Shown: positions 55,105 through 61,541 of the stretch, piece after piece
Layout of the letters: each line of letters begins with the position of its first letter
How positions within the stretch are numbered: position 1 is the first letter of the stretch
Assembly (NCBI GenBank): GCA_937949725.1
Contig: CALECT010000073.1
Span: 1-61,541 of the forward strand
DNA: 61,541 nt
Origin: an uncultured Pseudanabaenaceae cyanobacterium
GTDB taxonomy: Bacteria > Cyanobacteriota > Cyanobacteriia > PCC-9006 > JAAUQQ01
Direction of reading: 5' to 3'
Program-made: the position numbers and the translations under genes
The notes under the pieces: generated by a model
What the model saw: only the letters and a program-made list of their open reading frames with translations
What the model was told of the DNA's origin: nothing
The model's database searches: none

Positions 55105-55222
55105 AGATGCAGAGGCGGAGGTTGCCCAGGGGCGGGTCAGATTACGATTTTACAACTGTGGGTGAGCGAGAATGATGGTTTGGCTTGTCTTTGGGCGTAA
55201 CCGGTAGCGGCGGCTTGGGCTG

Positions 55223-55447
55223 CCCTCATCCCCAGCCCTTCTCCCCAGGGAGAAGGGTGTCGTCTTGGAAGTCCCTCTCTTTGAGGAGAGGGATTTAGGG
55301 TGAGGTCGGCTGTTCTGTTTTGGTCAAAGTAGCCGTTAGCTTGTGCTGCCCTCATCCCCGGCCCTTTTCCCTGGGGAGAAGGGTGTCGTTTTTGAAGTCC
55401 CTCTCTTTGAGGAGAGGGATTTAGGGTGAGGTTGGCTGTTCCGTTTT
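55223..55447. repeat. Tandem pair of a dispersed cyanobacterial repeat
   Basis: Two copies of a ~99-base repeat at 55223-55321 and 55349-55447 start CCCTCATCCCC and share GTCCCTCTCTTTGAGGAGAG and GGATTTAGGGTGAGG. Each holds two stem-loops (CCCTTCTCCC/GGGAGAAGGG type; CTCTCTTTGAGGAGAG). The unit period is 126 bases. Such CCCTCATCCCC-...-GGGTGAGG elements are widespread in cyanobacterial intergenic regions. The second ends 18 bases before the AlkD-like start codon. Confidence 0.88.
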
Positions 55448-55465
55448 ATTGAACGGAGCTGAATT

Positions 55466-56206
55466 TTGAACAAGCCTCAGCCAATAATTGAGGGGCTGAG
55501 GCGTTGGAAGATTATGGCTGCTGGGGCTGACTTGGAAGCGGTGATGGCGGAGCTGGTGCTGTTGGGGAGTCCAGAGCATTTGGCGAGTAGTGCTCGGTTT
55601 CGCATCAATACGGTGAATGCTCTGGGGGTGACGATGCCGCAGTTGCGCAAGCTGGCGAAGTCTTTGGGGCGTGAGCAGGAGTTGGCGCTGGGGCTGTGGG
55701 AGAGCGGGGTGCATGAGGCCCGGATCTTGGCGACGCTGGTGGCTGAGCCGGGGCTGATGACGGTGGAGCTGGCGGATGCCTGGGTGGAGGCGTTTGATTC
55801 TTGGGATGTTTGTGATCAGGCTTGTTCGAATTTATTTCGCCGTTGCCCCTGGGCCTATGAGCGGGCGTTGGTTTGGGCAGGGGTTGATTCTGCTCAGCCT
55901 GCGCGATTACAGGAGCGGGCGGAGTTTGTGCGGCGGGCTGGGTTTGTGATGATGGCGGTGCTGGCGCTTCACGATAAGAAGGTCAGTGATGAGCGGTTTG
56001 AGCCGTTTTGGTGGGTGATTGATTTGGGGAGTGTAGATGACCGCAATTTTGTGAAGAAGGCGGTGAATTGGGCGCTGCGGCAGTTGGGGAAGCGGAATGG
56101 GGCGATGAATGGGCGGGCTGTGGCGTTGGCGGAGGTGTTGAGTGAGCGGGAGGAGAAGGCGGCGCGGTGGGTGGGGGCAAATGCGTTGAGGGAACTGCGG
56201 GGTTAG
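55466..56206 (+). CDS. AlkD-like DNA alkylation repair protein
   Basis: A 246-residue all-helical HEAT-like repeat protein of the AlkD family, which excises alkylated purines such as 7-methylguanine. Seen are INTVNALGVTMPQLRKLAKS, HEARILATLVAEP, DAWVEAFDSWDVCDQAC, WAYERALVW and DDRNFVKKAVNWALRQLGKR, the signature segments. The TTG start at 55466 has GGAG at 55455-55458 upstream; an ATG at 55514 is an alternative. It begins directly after the repeat pair. Confidence 0.88.
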   Translation: MNKPQPIIEGLRRWKIMAAGADLEAVMAELVLLGSPEHLASSARFRINTVNALGVTMPQLRKLAKSLGREQELALGLWESGVHEARILATLVAEPGLMTVELADAWVEAFDSWDVCDQACSNLFRRCPWAYERALVWAGVDSAQPARLQERAEFVRRAGFVMMAVLALHDKKVSDERFEPFWWVIDLGSVDDRNFVKKAVNWALRQLGKRNGAMNGRAVALAEVLSEREEKAARWVGANALRELRG

Positions 56207-56526
56207 GTGCTGTGGGAAGAAATACTAATTTGATAAACGATGGCATGATGGCATTTCTTCTTTGACAATCAGGCTTTGGCTTAAACTATTTCTGCTTTGA
56301 TCAGCAACGCCAGTTTTGAGCAAGCTATAATTGAAACTGAGAGAAGCTCAGAACCAGTCTTGCATTGCTTCGGCTTTTCACGGTCCTCCCTGAGGGGATC
56401 GGTTTCATCCTAAACGTCCAGAAGCTATCTCACGTAGCTACGCCAATTGTTTATGCGGTTGTCAAGTTAAAAGCCGGTTTACACAGCTTGCTTCCCGCAG
56501 AAGGAAGCGAAGGGGGAAAGAACATC
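56207..56526. other. Leader of the possible small membrane gene
   Basis: About 320 bases without a recognised gene. It ends with GAAGGGGGAAAG upstream of the small open frame at 56527. Confidence 0.4.
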
Positions 56527-56646
56527 ATGAAAAATATCGTGAATGAAATTGAACTCGCTCTCAAAATTGACCGCTTTGTATGTATCACAGTAAGCGTAGT
56601 GGCTTGTTTCGCTCTGGTCTTTTATATGCAACCGACGCCTATATAA
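56527..56646 (+). CDS. Possible 39-residue single-pass membrane protein
   Basis: A short frame from ATG 56527 encodes an amphipathic N-terminus (MKNIVNEIELALKIDRF) followed by one hydrophobic helix (VCITVSVVACFALVFYM) and a short polar end. A purine-rich GGGGGAAAG lies upstream, rather far from the ATG, and a good terminator-like hairpin follows 22 bases later. This supports a real transcript, but coding is unproved. An ATG at 56365 would give a 93-residue version with an unlikely N-terminus. Confidence 0.5.
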   Translation: MKNIVNEIELALKIDRFVCITVSVVACFALVFYMQPTPI

Positions 56647-56668
56647 AATTGAATAAGTTTGACCTGAG

Positions 56669-56740
56669 CCTCCTTAAATACTCGATGACTCTCTCTTCGC
56701 CTCATAGAGAGCCCTAAGCTGAGTATTTAGGGAGGGTTTT
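56669..56740 (+). terminator. Long terminator hairpin
   Basis: CCTCCTTAAATACTC (56669-56683) pairs with GAGTATTTAGGGAGG (56721-56735), with an inner CTCTCT/AGAGAG stem, and is followed by GTTTTGATT. It ends the short frame at 56527 and lies just before the hydrolase gene. Confidence 0.78.
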
Positions 56741-56752
56741 GATTCGTATTGG

Positions 56753-57634
56753 TTGATGGATGTTTACACATATAGTTCTGTATGCAACCTGAATATGAGA
56801 ACCGATAAAATACGATCGCTCCCCCATCTCAAGAAACTAGCGATCGCCTACATCCTCATCTGCCTCGGCTTCTACTTCTTCCAGCAACGCCTCCTCTTTT
56901 ACCCCGCCAAAAAACTCGCTAACACCCCAGACCTCTACCAACTCGACCACCAAACCCTCAACATTCCAATTCCTGAGACTTCAGCCACCCTAAACGCCTG
57001 GTGGATTCCTGCCGACCAGCCCGACGCCCCCACCCTCCTTTACTTCCACCACAACGCCATCAACATCGGCGCAAACGTCAGCCAAGCCCTGCAATTCCAC
57101 GAGCTCGGCTACAACGTCTTCCTCTTCGACTACCGAGGCTACGGCAACAGCTCCGGCCCCTTTCCTACCGAATCCCGAGTCTACGAAGACGCCCAAGCCG
57201 CCTGGAACTACCTCACCCAAACCCGCAACATCCCGCCCCCGCAAATCATCATCTACGGCCATTCCATCGGCGGAGCCGTAGCCACAGACCTCGCTGCAAA
57301 ACAACCCGAAGCCTCAGCCCTCATCGTCCAAAGCTCCTTCACCAGCATCAAAGACATGACCAAGCGGCTGGGGCTCTACTGGGTGCTACCCGTGGAATGG
57401 ATGCTCAAGCAAAAATTCGAATCCCTCGCCAAAATGCCCCAAGTGGATATGCCAGTCCTCATCATCAACGGCACCAACGACATTCAGATTCCAGTCTCCA
57501 TGGGCGAACGACTATTTGAAGCCGCCACTGGCCCCAAGGAGATGATCGTGATTGAGGGCGGCAGCCATGACAACCACATGGATAGCCAGTATTTGCAGCA
57601 AGTGCAGGCATTTGTCACCGAGGCAATGCAGTAA
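56753..57634 (+). CDS. Alpha/beta hydrolase, ABHD13/FrsA-like
   Basis: A 293-residue hydrolase with an N-terminal membrane anchor (LKKLAIAYILICLGFYFF, about 26-43). The catalytic serine is S171 in IYGHSIGGAVA; the acid is in NGTNDIQIP and the histidine in EGGSHDNH. The FFQQRLLFYPAKK and FDYRGYGNSSG segments mark the ABHD13-like group of membrane-anchored serine hydrolases. The start may be the ATG at 56797, nearer the anchor, rather than 56753. The substrate is unknown. The first ~70 codons after the start are AT-rich, then C-rich. Confidence 0.85.
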   Translation: MMDVYTYSSVCNLNMRTDKIRSLPHLKKLAIAYILICLGFYFFQQRLLFYPAKKLANTPDLYQLDHQTLNIPIPETSATLNAWWIPADQPDAPTLLYFHHNAINIGANVSQALQFHELGYNVFLFDYRGYGNSSGPFPTESRVYEDAQAAWNYLTQTRNIPPPQIIIYGHSIGGAVATDLAAKQPEASALIVQSSFTSIKDMTKRLGLYWVLPVEWMLKQKFESLAKMPQVDMPVLIINGTNDIQIPVSMGERLFEAATGPKEMIVIEGGSHDNHMDSQYLQQVQAFVTEAMQ

Positions 57635-57642
57635 CAGCAGAC

Positions 57643-58155
57643 CTATGCCGCCTCAAACTTCAGCGACACACCATTAATGCAATGGCGCTTACCCGTGGGC
57701 TTAGGGCCATCATCAAACACGTGGCCGAGGTGTCCGCCGCAGGTCGCGCAATGAACTTCCGTGCGCAGCATCATCAGCGAGCGATCTTCGCGGGTCGCCA
57801 CGGCATCTTCGATAGAGGCGTAAAAACTAGGCCAGCCCGTGCCACTCTCAAACTTCGTCTCGGAGGAATAGAGGGGAGAGCTACAGCCCGCGCAATGATA
57901 GGTTCCCTTCTCTTTTATTTTATTCAGAGGGCTGATGTAGGGCCGCTCCGTCGCTTCCTTGCGCAGCACGGCAAATTCTTCCGGCGTTAGGATTTCGCGC
58001 CATTCCGCTTCGGTTTTGCTGACTGGGAAATTGCCTTCTCCATGGGCATTGGATTTGGAGGCAGCTTGCTCAGTGGCGTTTGTGGGGAGGAAGCGGGAAA
58101 GGGCGATCGCCCCAACAGCGGCTCCACCGAGCTGTAAAAAATAGCGTTTTTTCAT
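57643..58155 (-). CDS. msrB: Exported methionine-R-sulfoxide reductase
   Basis: A 170-residue MsrB. The catalytic cysteine is C159 in GKRHCINGVSL; the zinc-binding pairs are CAGC and CATC. GTGWPSFYASI and GHLGHVFDDGP complete the family signature. An N-terminal signal-like segment (KKRYFLQLGGAAVGAIALSRFLP) with KKRYF resembles a Tat-type or membrane signal, so the enzyme likely acts in the periplasm or thylakoid lumen. It converges with the hydrolase gene (8 bases). Confidence 0.95.
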   Translation of the reverse strand: MKKRYFLQLGGAAVGAIALSRFLPTNATEQAASKSNAHGEGNFPVSKTEAEWREILTPEEFAVLRKEATERPYISPLNKIKEKGTYHCAGCSSPLYSSETKFESGTGWPSFYASIEDAVATREDRSLMMLRTEVHCATCGGHLGHVFDDGPKPTGKRHCINGVSLKFEAA

Positions 58156-58392
58156 AACTTAAGAATCTCTGCCTGGTCTAACCCAGATCATTACTCCACA
58201 GCATCTTGATTACTTCTAGGGTATCTAGAGACCCTGAGATTGACCTGAGATTTAGGTCATGAATTCTAGATTTTACTTGTTCTGCAAGACAATTTAGTCC
58301 ACAAAGAAGCCAGTTCAGCATCAAACTGAACATTGAATAGTCCAGATTACGTTACAACTCAGAACTCTAGTCAGATATCCCTGAAGCGAACT

Positions 58393-60522
58393 CTAGTGAG
58401 ACGCCGTTATACGAGCTTCTGCTAAAGACTGAGAAATAGAAAGTTCTAAAGCCTCTTGGATATCCTTGAGCTGGAAATTTCCTGCCAATGCTCGATGTGC
58501 TTGAGTAAATCCTCGACATTCTGGAGAGACTTTATCAATCTCATCTAGCTCATTGCAGAATGCTTTGATTAAACCTGATAATGCAAGTTTCTGTAGACTC
58601 TGAAGAGAGTCTATGGAAGGAAGTATAATAGAAGACTGATCACAAGATTTATCTGCTTCAGCTTGATTTTTTTTCTGTTTATTTGTCTCATAGACCCACT
58701 CTAATTTGAGGGCAGCTTGCAATGCTTTAAGTAGTTCTTGAAGTTGAATAGGCTTAGAGATAAAGCAGTCTCCTCCTGCATCTAGACTCTTTTGCTGGTC
58801 CGATTGGAAAACGCTAGCTGATGAAACAAATATTTTGGTTCTATGAGTTGCTTCATTCTGGCGGAGTAGCCTGATGAATTCATAGCCATCCATCCTTGGC
58901 ATCGCCAAATCTGTAATGATGAGATCAGGCCGATTCAGCACAGCCTGCTCTAATCCCTGTTCTCCATTCTCGGCTTCAATCATCTCGAAACCTAGAGGAA
59001 TCAGCATATTAGTCACAACAGCTCGATTCTCCCAGCGATCGTCCACCACAAGAATTTTCCTCGTTTCTCCTTGATAGGCTAGGATTTTTTGTTCAGACCG
59101 GTCTAGAGCTGATTGACTGTCGATCTTGACTTCAGGACAGTAGATCGAGAAGAAAAAACAGCTACCTTGGCCCATTACACTGTCTACCTTTAGCTCTCCT
59201 TCCATCAGTTCAACAATTTTTTGACTGATTGCTAGACCTAAACCAGTCCCTTTTGAACGTTGCTCAATATTGCCAACTTGCTCGAAGGGAGTGAATATCT
59301 TCTCCAGCTCTTTTTTGCTTATCCCAGATCCGGTATCACGGACTTCAAACTTGATTAAATGCTGTTTTTCTAATGCCTTACTCGATTTTATTGGAACAAA
59401 AGGTTCTCCTGTCACTACAATTTCAACTTCACCCCTGTCCGTAAACTTTATTGCATTGCTCATCAGGTTAAACAAAACTTGCATCAGTCTTTGCTTATCA
59501 ATCAAAATTCCTTGGGGTAAAAGTGGGCTGAGGCTATAGCGAAAGACAATTCCTTTTTTGTGAGCTTGAATGCTGAACATTTCAACAATAGCTTGCATGA
59601 AGGAGTCAAAATTAATCTCAGTAGGATAAAGACTCATTTTTTGAGATTCGATTTTAGACAAATCTAAGATGTCATTTATGAGTGTTAAAAGATGGTGACC
59701 ACACTGTTCAATAACAGATGCATGGGACCTCTCCCGAGACTTCAAATCCTCTGAGCGCTGGAGAATTTGGGCATAGCCTAAAATTCCATTCAGTGGGGTT
59801 CTCAGTTCATGGCTCATGTTGGCTAAGAAGTCACTCTTGGCACGATTAGCACTATTGGCTAATGCTGTGGAAACTTCTAACTCCTCAGTGCGTTGCTGAA
59901 TGCGAACTTCTAAGGAATCATTGATTTTTTTAAGCTCCGTCTCAGCTTCTTGTCTAGCAAAGGCTCCGCCAAAGCTATTTGCCACAGTCTTTAAGGCATC
60001 AATTTCGCTAGCACTCCAGACATGGCCCCGGTGGCAATCGTCAAACCCCATAAATCCCCAGAACAGATTTCGCACTGCAATGGGGGCGATAACCATAGAC
60101 AAGATATTCTGGGGCTCTAAAATCTCCCGTTCTGAGACAGGGAAATCTCGAATCAATCCTGCGATCTGTTGTCCCTGGGTTAACGCTTCTGACCATCGAG
60201 GCAATAAAGCTTCTAGGGGAAAGTCTTGTAATTCTGGATTGTCGATTTCTGGCTTAACGCCCTCGGCCACCCACTCCCACTTCTGACTGGCAAGGAGCTC
60301 CTGGGTTGCTGGAGCCTCATGGCAACGAAACAGATAAACCCGATCCACCTGCGTGGAAGTACCGAGAATCCTCATTGCTCCTTGGATAGATTCACGGTAG
60401 TCCGTGACATTGAGTAGACTGTCATTGGCTCGTGCAACGCCTGCTAACAGGCGCTCAGCAAAAGCTAGTTTTTGTTTTATACAATCGAGCTCACCGGCTT
60501 TGGCATCAGCCATGGATTGCAA
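58393..60522 (-). CDS. GAF-containing hybrid sensor kinase with C-terminal Hpt-like tail
   Basis: A 709-residue protein with no membrane helix: GAF (about 40-195, ending in LKTVANSFGGAFARQEAE), coiled coil with RTEELEVST, HisKA with phosphoacceptor in ANMSHELRTPLN, HATPase_c (NAIKFT, DTGSGIS, GTGLGLAI) and a receiver (about 500-615, D in LIITDLAMPRMDG, K in CFISKP). The final about 90 residues (SLQSLQKLALSG, FCNELDEIDKVSPECRGF) are helical and may be a degenerate phosphotransfer-like segment. The GAF lacks an obvious bilin cysteine motif. No partner gene is adjacent. Confidence 0.9.
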   Translation of the reverse strand: MQSMADAKAGELDCIKQKLAFAERLLAGVARANDSLLNVTDYRESIQGAMRILGTSTQVDRVYLFRCHEAPATQELLASQKWEWVAEGVKPEIDNPELQDFPLEALLPRWSEALTQGQQIAGLIRDFPVSEREILEPQNILSMVIAPIAVRNLFWGFMGFDDCHRGHVWSASEIDALKTVANSFGGAFARQEAETELKKINDSLEVRIQQRTEELEVSTALANSANRAKSDFLANMSHELRTPLNGILGYAQILQRSEDLKSRERSHASVIEQCGHHLLTLINDILDLSKIESQKMSLYPTEINFDSFMQAIVEMFSIQAHKKGIVFRYSLSPLLPQGILIDKQRLMQVLFNLMSNAIKFTDRGEVEIVVTGEPFVPIKSSKALEKQHLIKFEVRDTGSGISKKELEKIFTPFEQVGNIEQRSKGTGLGLAISQKIVELMEGELKVDSVMGQGSCFFFSIYCPEVKIDSQSALDRSEQKILAYQGETRKILVVDDRWENRAVVTNMLIPLGFEMIEAENGEQGLEQAVLNRPDLIITDLAMPRMDGYEFIRLLRQNEATHRTKIFVSSASVFQSDQQKSLDAGGDCFISKPIQLQELLKALQAALKLEWVYETNKQKKNQAEADKSCDQSSIILPSIDSLQSLQKLALSGLIKAFCNELDEIDKVSPECRGFTQAHRALAGNFQLKDIQEALELSISQSLAEARITASH

Positions 60523-60687
60523 CGCGGAAGAAAGAATGTGGGTAAATCAGATAATTCCATCATGGTTTATGCGTGAATCTTAGATAATCGTAGGATCTCC
60601 TATCCTTGTCTAAGTGATCACACGCATGAATCTTCGAGGCAGATCGCTTCTAGCTCGTATCGCCGCAATGCCGAGATGACGAAGCAT

Positions 60688-61008
60688 CTAGTTTTTGCTC
60701 AATGCTGGGTTCGGGAGAAGACCAAGCTGACGAGTCGTTACTTCACCTGCTACCAAACGTTCTTTCTGGAGCTTGGACAGGCGCTTAATGCGATATTCCA
60801 AACGAGATGCTGCGGATTTATCCTGGCCTGCTTCTGTGGTGAAGACGAGCTGTAGCGGAGCCTTTCCCTTCAAGTATTTTGCACATTTCTTGCTTTGGGA
60901 GCAATGCTCTTCAAAGCGTCGGTCCATATCCAGGGTGATGCCCGTGTAGAGGCTGTTGTCGCTGCAACGGATGATGTATAGAAACCAAGGCGATTTGGCT
61001 TGGGGCAT
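60688..61008 (-). CDS. GIY-YIG domain protein (UPF0213)
   Basis: A 106-residue single-domain GIY-YIG protein: [18 protein letters not shown] contains the modified GIY...YIG pair (LYI and YTG), then the conserved arginine in MDRRFEEH and the glutamate in [13 protein letters not shown]0213/YhbQ-like proteins are presumed nucleases of DNA repair or RNA processing, unproved here. It is alone on the minus strand. Confidence 0.88.
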   Translation of the reverse strand: MPQAKSPWFLYIIRCSDNSLYTGITLDMDRRFEEHCSQSKKCAKYLKGKAPLQLVFTTEAGQDKSAASRLEYRIKRLSKLQKERLVAGEVTTRQLGLLPNPALSKN

Positions 61009-61204
61009 TGGTTTGGCCTGTGGGACGCTACGAGAATAGCCCCAATGGTGTGGGTGCGGAGGCGACAGTTCGGAAAGCTTTGATGGGTCTAGCTGAGCAC
61101 TGTTTGACCAGGATGATTAAGGCTGGCTCAGTTTGGCTGGATTCAATTTGCATCCTAGCTTGTGCCTGGGCGATCGCCCATGGCCCAAACTCCTCCGTCA
61201 GCAT

Positions 61205-61540
61205 CTACAGCAACCGCAGAATAAAGGGATAGCGGAACACCCGCTCACGCTTTACTAAGAACCAAGCGATCGCTGCGAGCGGTGCCACACCATAGCTAAA
61301 GCCTGCCACCGTGACCAACAGCTTGACCAAATTCCACAGCAGCGGCACCTGGGCTAACAGAGCAGTCGCCTTGAGTAGGATTGTGCCACCCACAGTGGTC
61401 ACGATGGCGATCGCCAACATAGTAATCCAGTAGTTCACCACTTCCCGACCATGGAGTTTCAGTTGGTCTTCTTTGGAGAAATAGAACAAACCCAGGGGGA
61501 AAAGAACCGGAAGGAACGCGATCGCCAGGGGTTTGATGAG
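61205..61540 (-). CDS. DUF4870 membrane protein, truncated by window end
   Basis: The frame is open to the window end, so the N-terminus is missing; codons upstream of an apparent TTG at 61489 read LIKPLAIAFLPVLFPLGLFY, which continues the family. The visible part has FSKEDQLKLHGREVVNY followed by helices ITMLAIAIVTTVGGTILL and LVTVAGFSYGVAPLAAIAWF, typical of DUF4870, and ends in VFRYPFILRLL. Function is unknown. Confidence 0.82.
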   Translation of the reverse strand, partial: LIKPLAIAFLPVLFPLGLFYFSKEDQLKLHGREVVNYWITMLAIAIVTTVGGTILLKATALLAQVPLLWNLVKLLVTVAGFSYGVAPLAAIAWFLVKRERVFRYPFILRLL

Positions 61541-61541
61541 C

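Overview
The window comes from a beta-cyanobacterium. Its centrepiece is a complete beta-carboxysome cluster, ccmK-ccmL-ccmM-ccmN-ccmO, followed on the same strand by Form IB RuBisCO genes rbcL and rbcS with no rbcX between them. This is the gene order known from Synechococcus elongatus PCC 7942. A Cph1-type phytochrome with its Rcp1 regulator, a PATAN-REC protein, a PTPA-CTERM protein, the rpsP-khpA-phoH cluster and many HIP1 octamers (GCGATCGC) fit the same assignment. The species cannot be named from the sequence alone.

Layout: 1-1262 holds the 3' end of sufS and a frameshifted HsdR_N-like nuclease gene. 1263-6900 is accessory and visibly more AT-rich. It contains a PTPA-CTERM exported protein, a methyltransferase and a PaaK-like adenylating ligase separated by a MITE, a broken duplicate of a TRIC/UPF0126 channel gene, and an orphan HigA-like antitoxin. 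6936-13733 holds the intact channel gene, the three-gene phytochrome relay (cph1-rcp1-hybrid kinase) and a membrane protein. 14100-28338 is mostly housekeeping (gyrA, rpsP-khpA-phoH) with regulators, a TPR-fused periplasmic binding protein, a lipid kinase and a beta-lactamase-fold protein. 28994-41687 holds a CelD-like acetyltransferase, an EamA transporter, a J-domain protein, an NlpC/P60 peptidase, a GT2-DUF2358 operon, a CHASE2 hybrid kinase, an ArsA-Hsp20 fusion, a DUF4346 protein and a pentapeptide-repeat protein. 42860-50089 is the carboxysome/RuBisCO locus. 50441-61541 holds duplicated exported TPR proteins, a DEP protein, ilvA, an AlkD-like gene, a hydrolase, an exported MsrB, a hybrid kinase, a GIY-YIG protein and a truncated DUF4870 gene.

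How the genes work together: CcmK, CcmO and CcmL build the shell facets and vertices; CcmM and CcmN organise RuBisCO inside and tether it to the shell. The phytochrome operon forms a red/far-red phosphorelay with translationally coupled downstream components. Two other hybrid kinases and two further REC proteins make the window rich in two-component signalling.

The least-described structures are a four-copy MITE family with 16-bp terminal inverted repeats (one copy's TAA target duplication is the stop codon of the neighbouring gene), a second 94-bp TA-flanked MITE, loop-free perfect palindromes used as terminators, a hairpin just before ccmL, an internal ATG in ccmM that would give the short RuBisCO-binding form, and long low-complexity extensions on CcmO. 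I found no CRISPR array, tRNA or rRNA, and no clear candidate for a wholly new multi-gene system. The best candidates for something undescribed are the methyltransferase-ligase pair and the CcmO tail.
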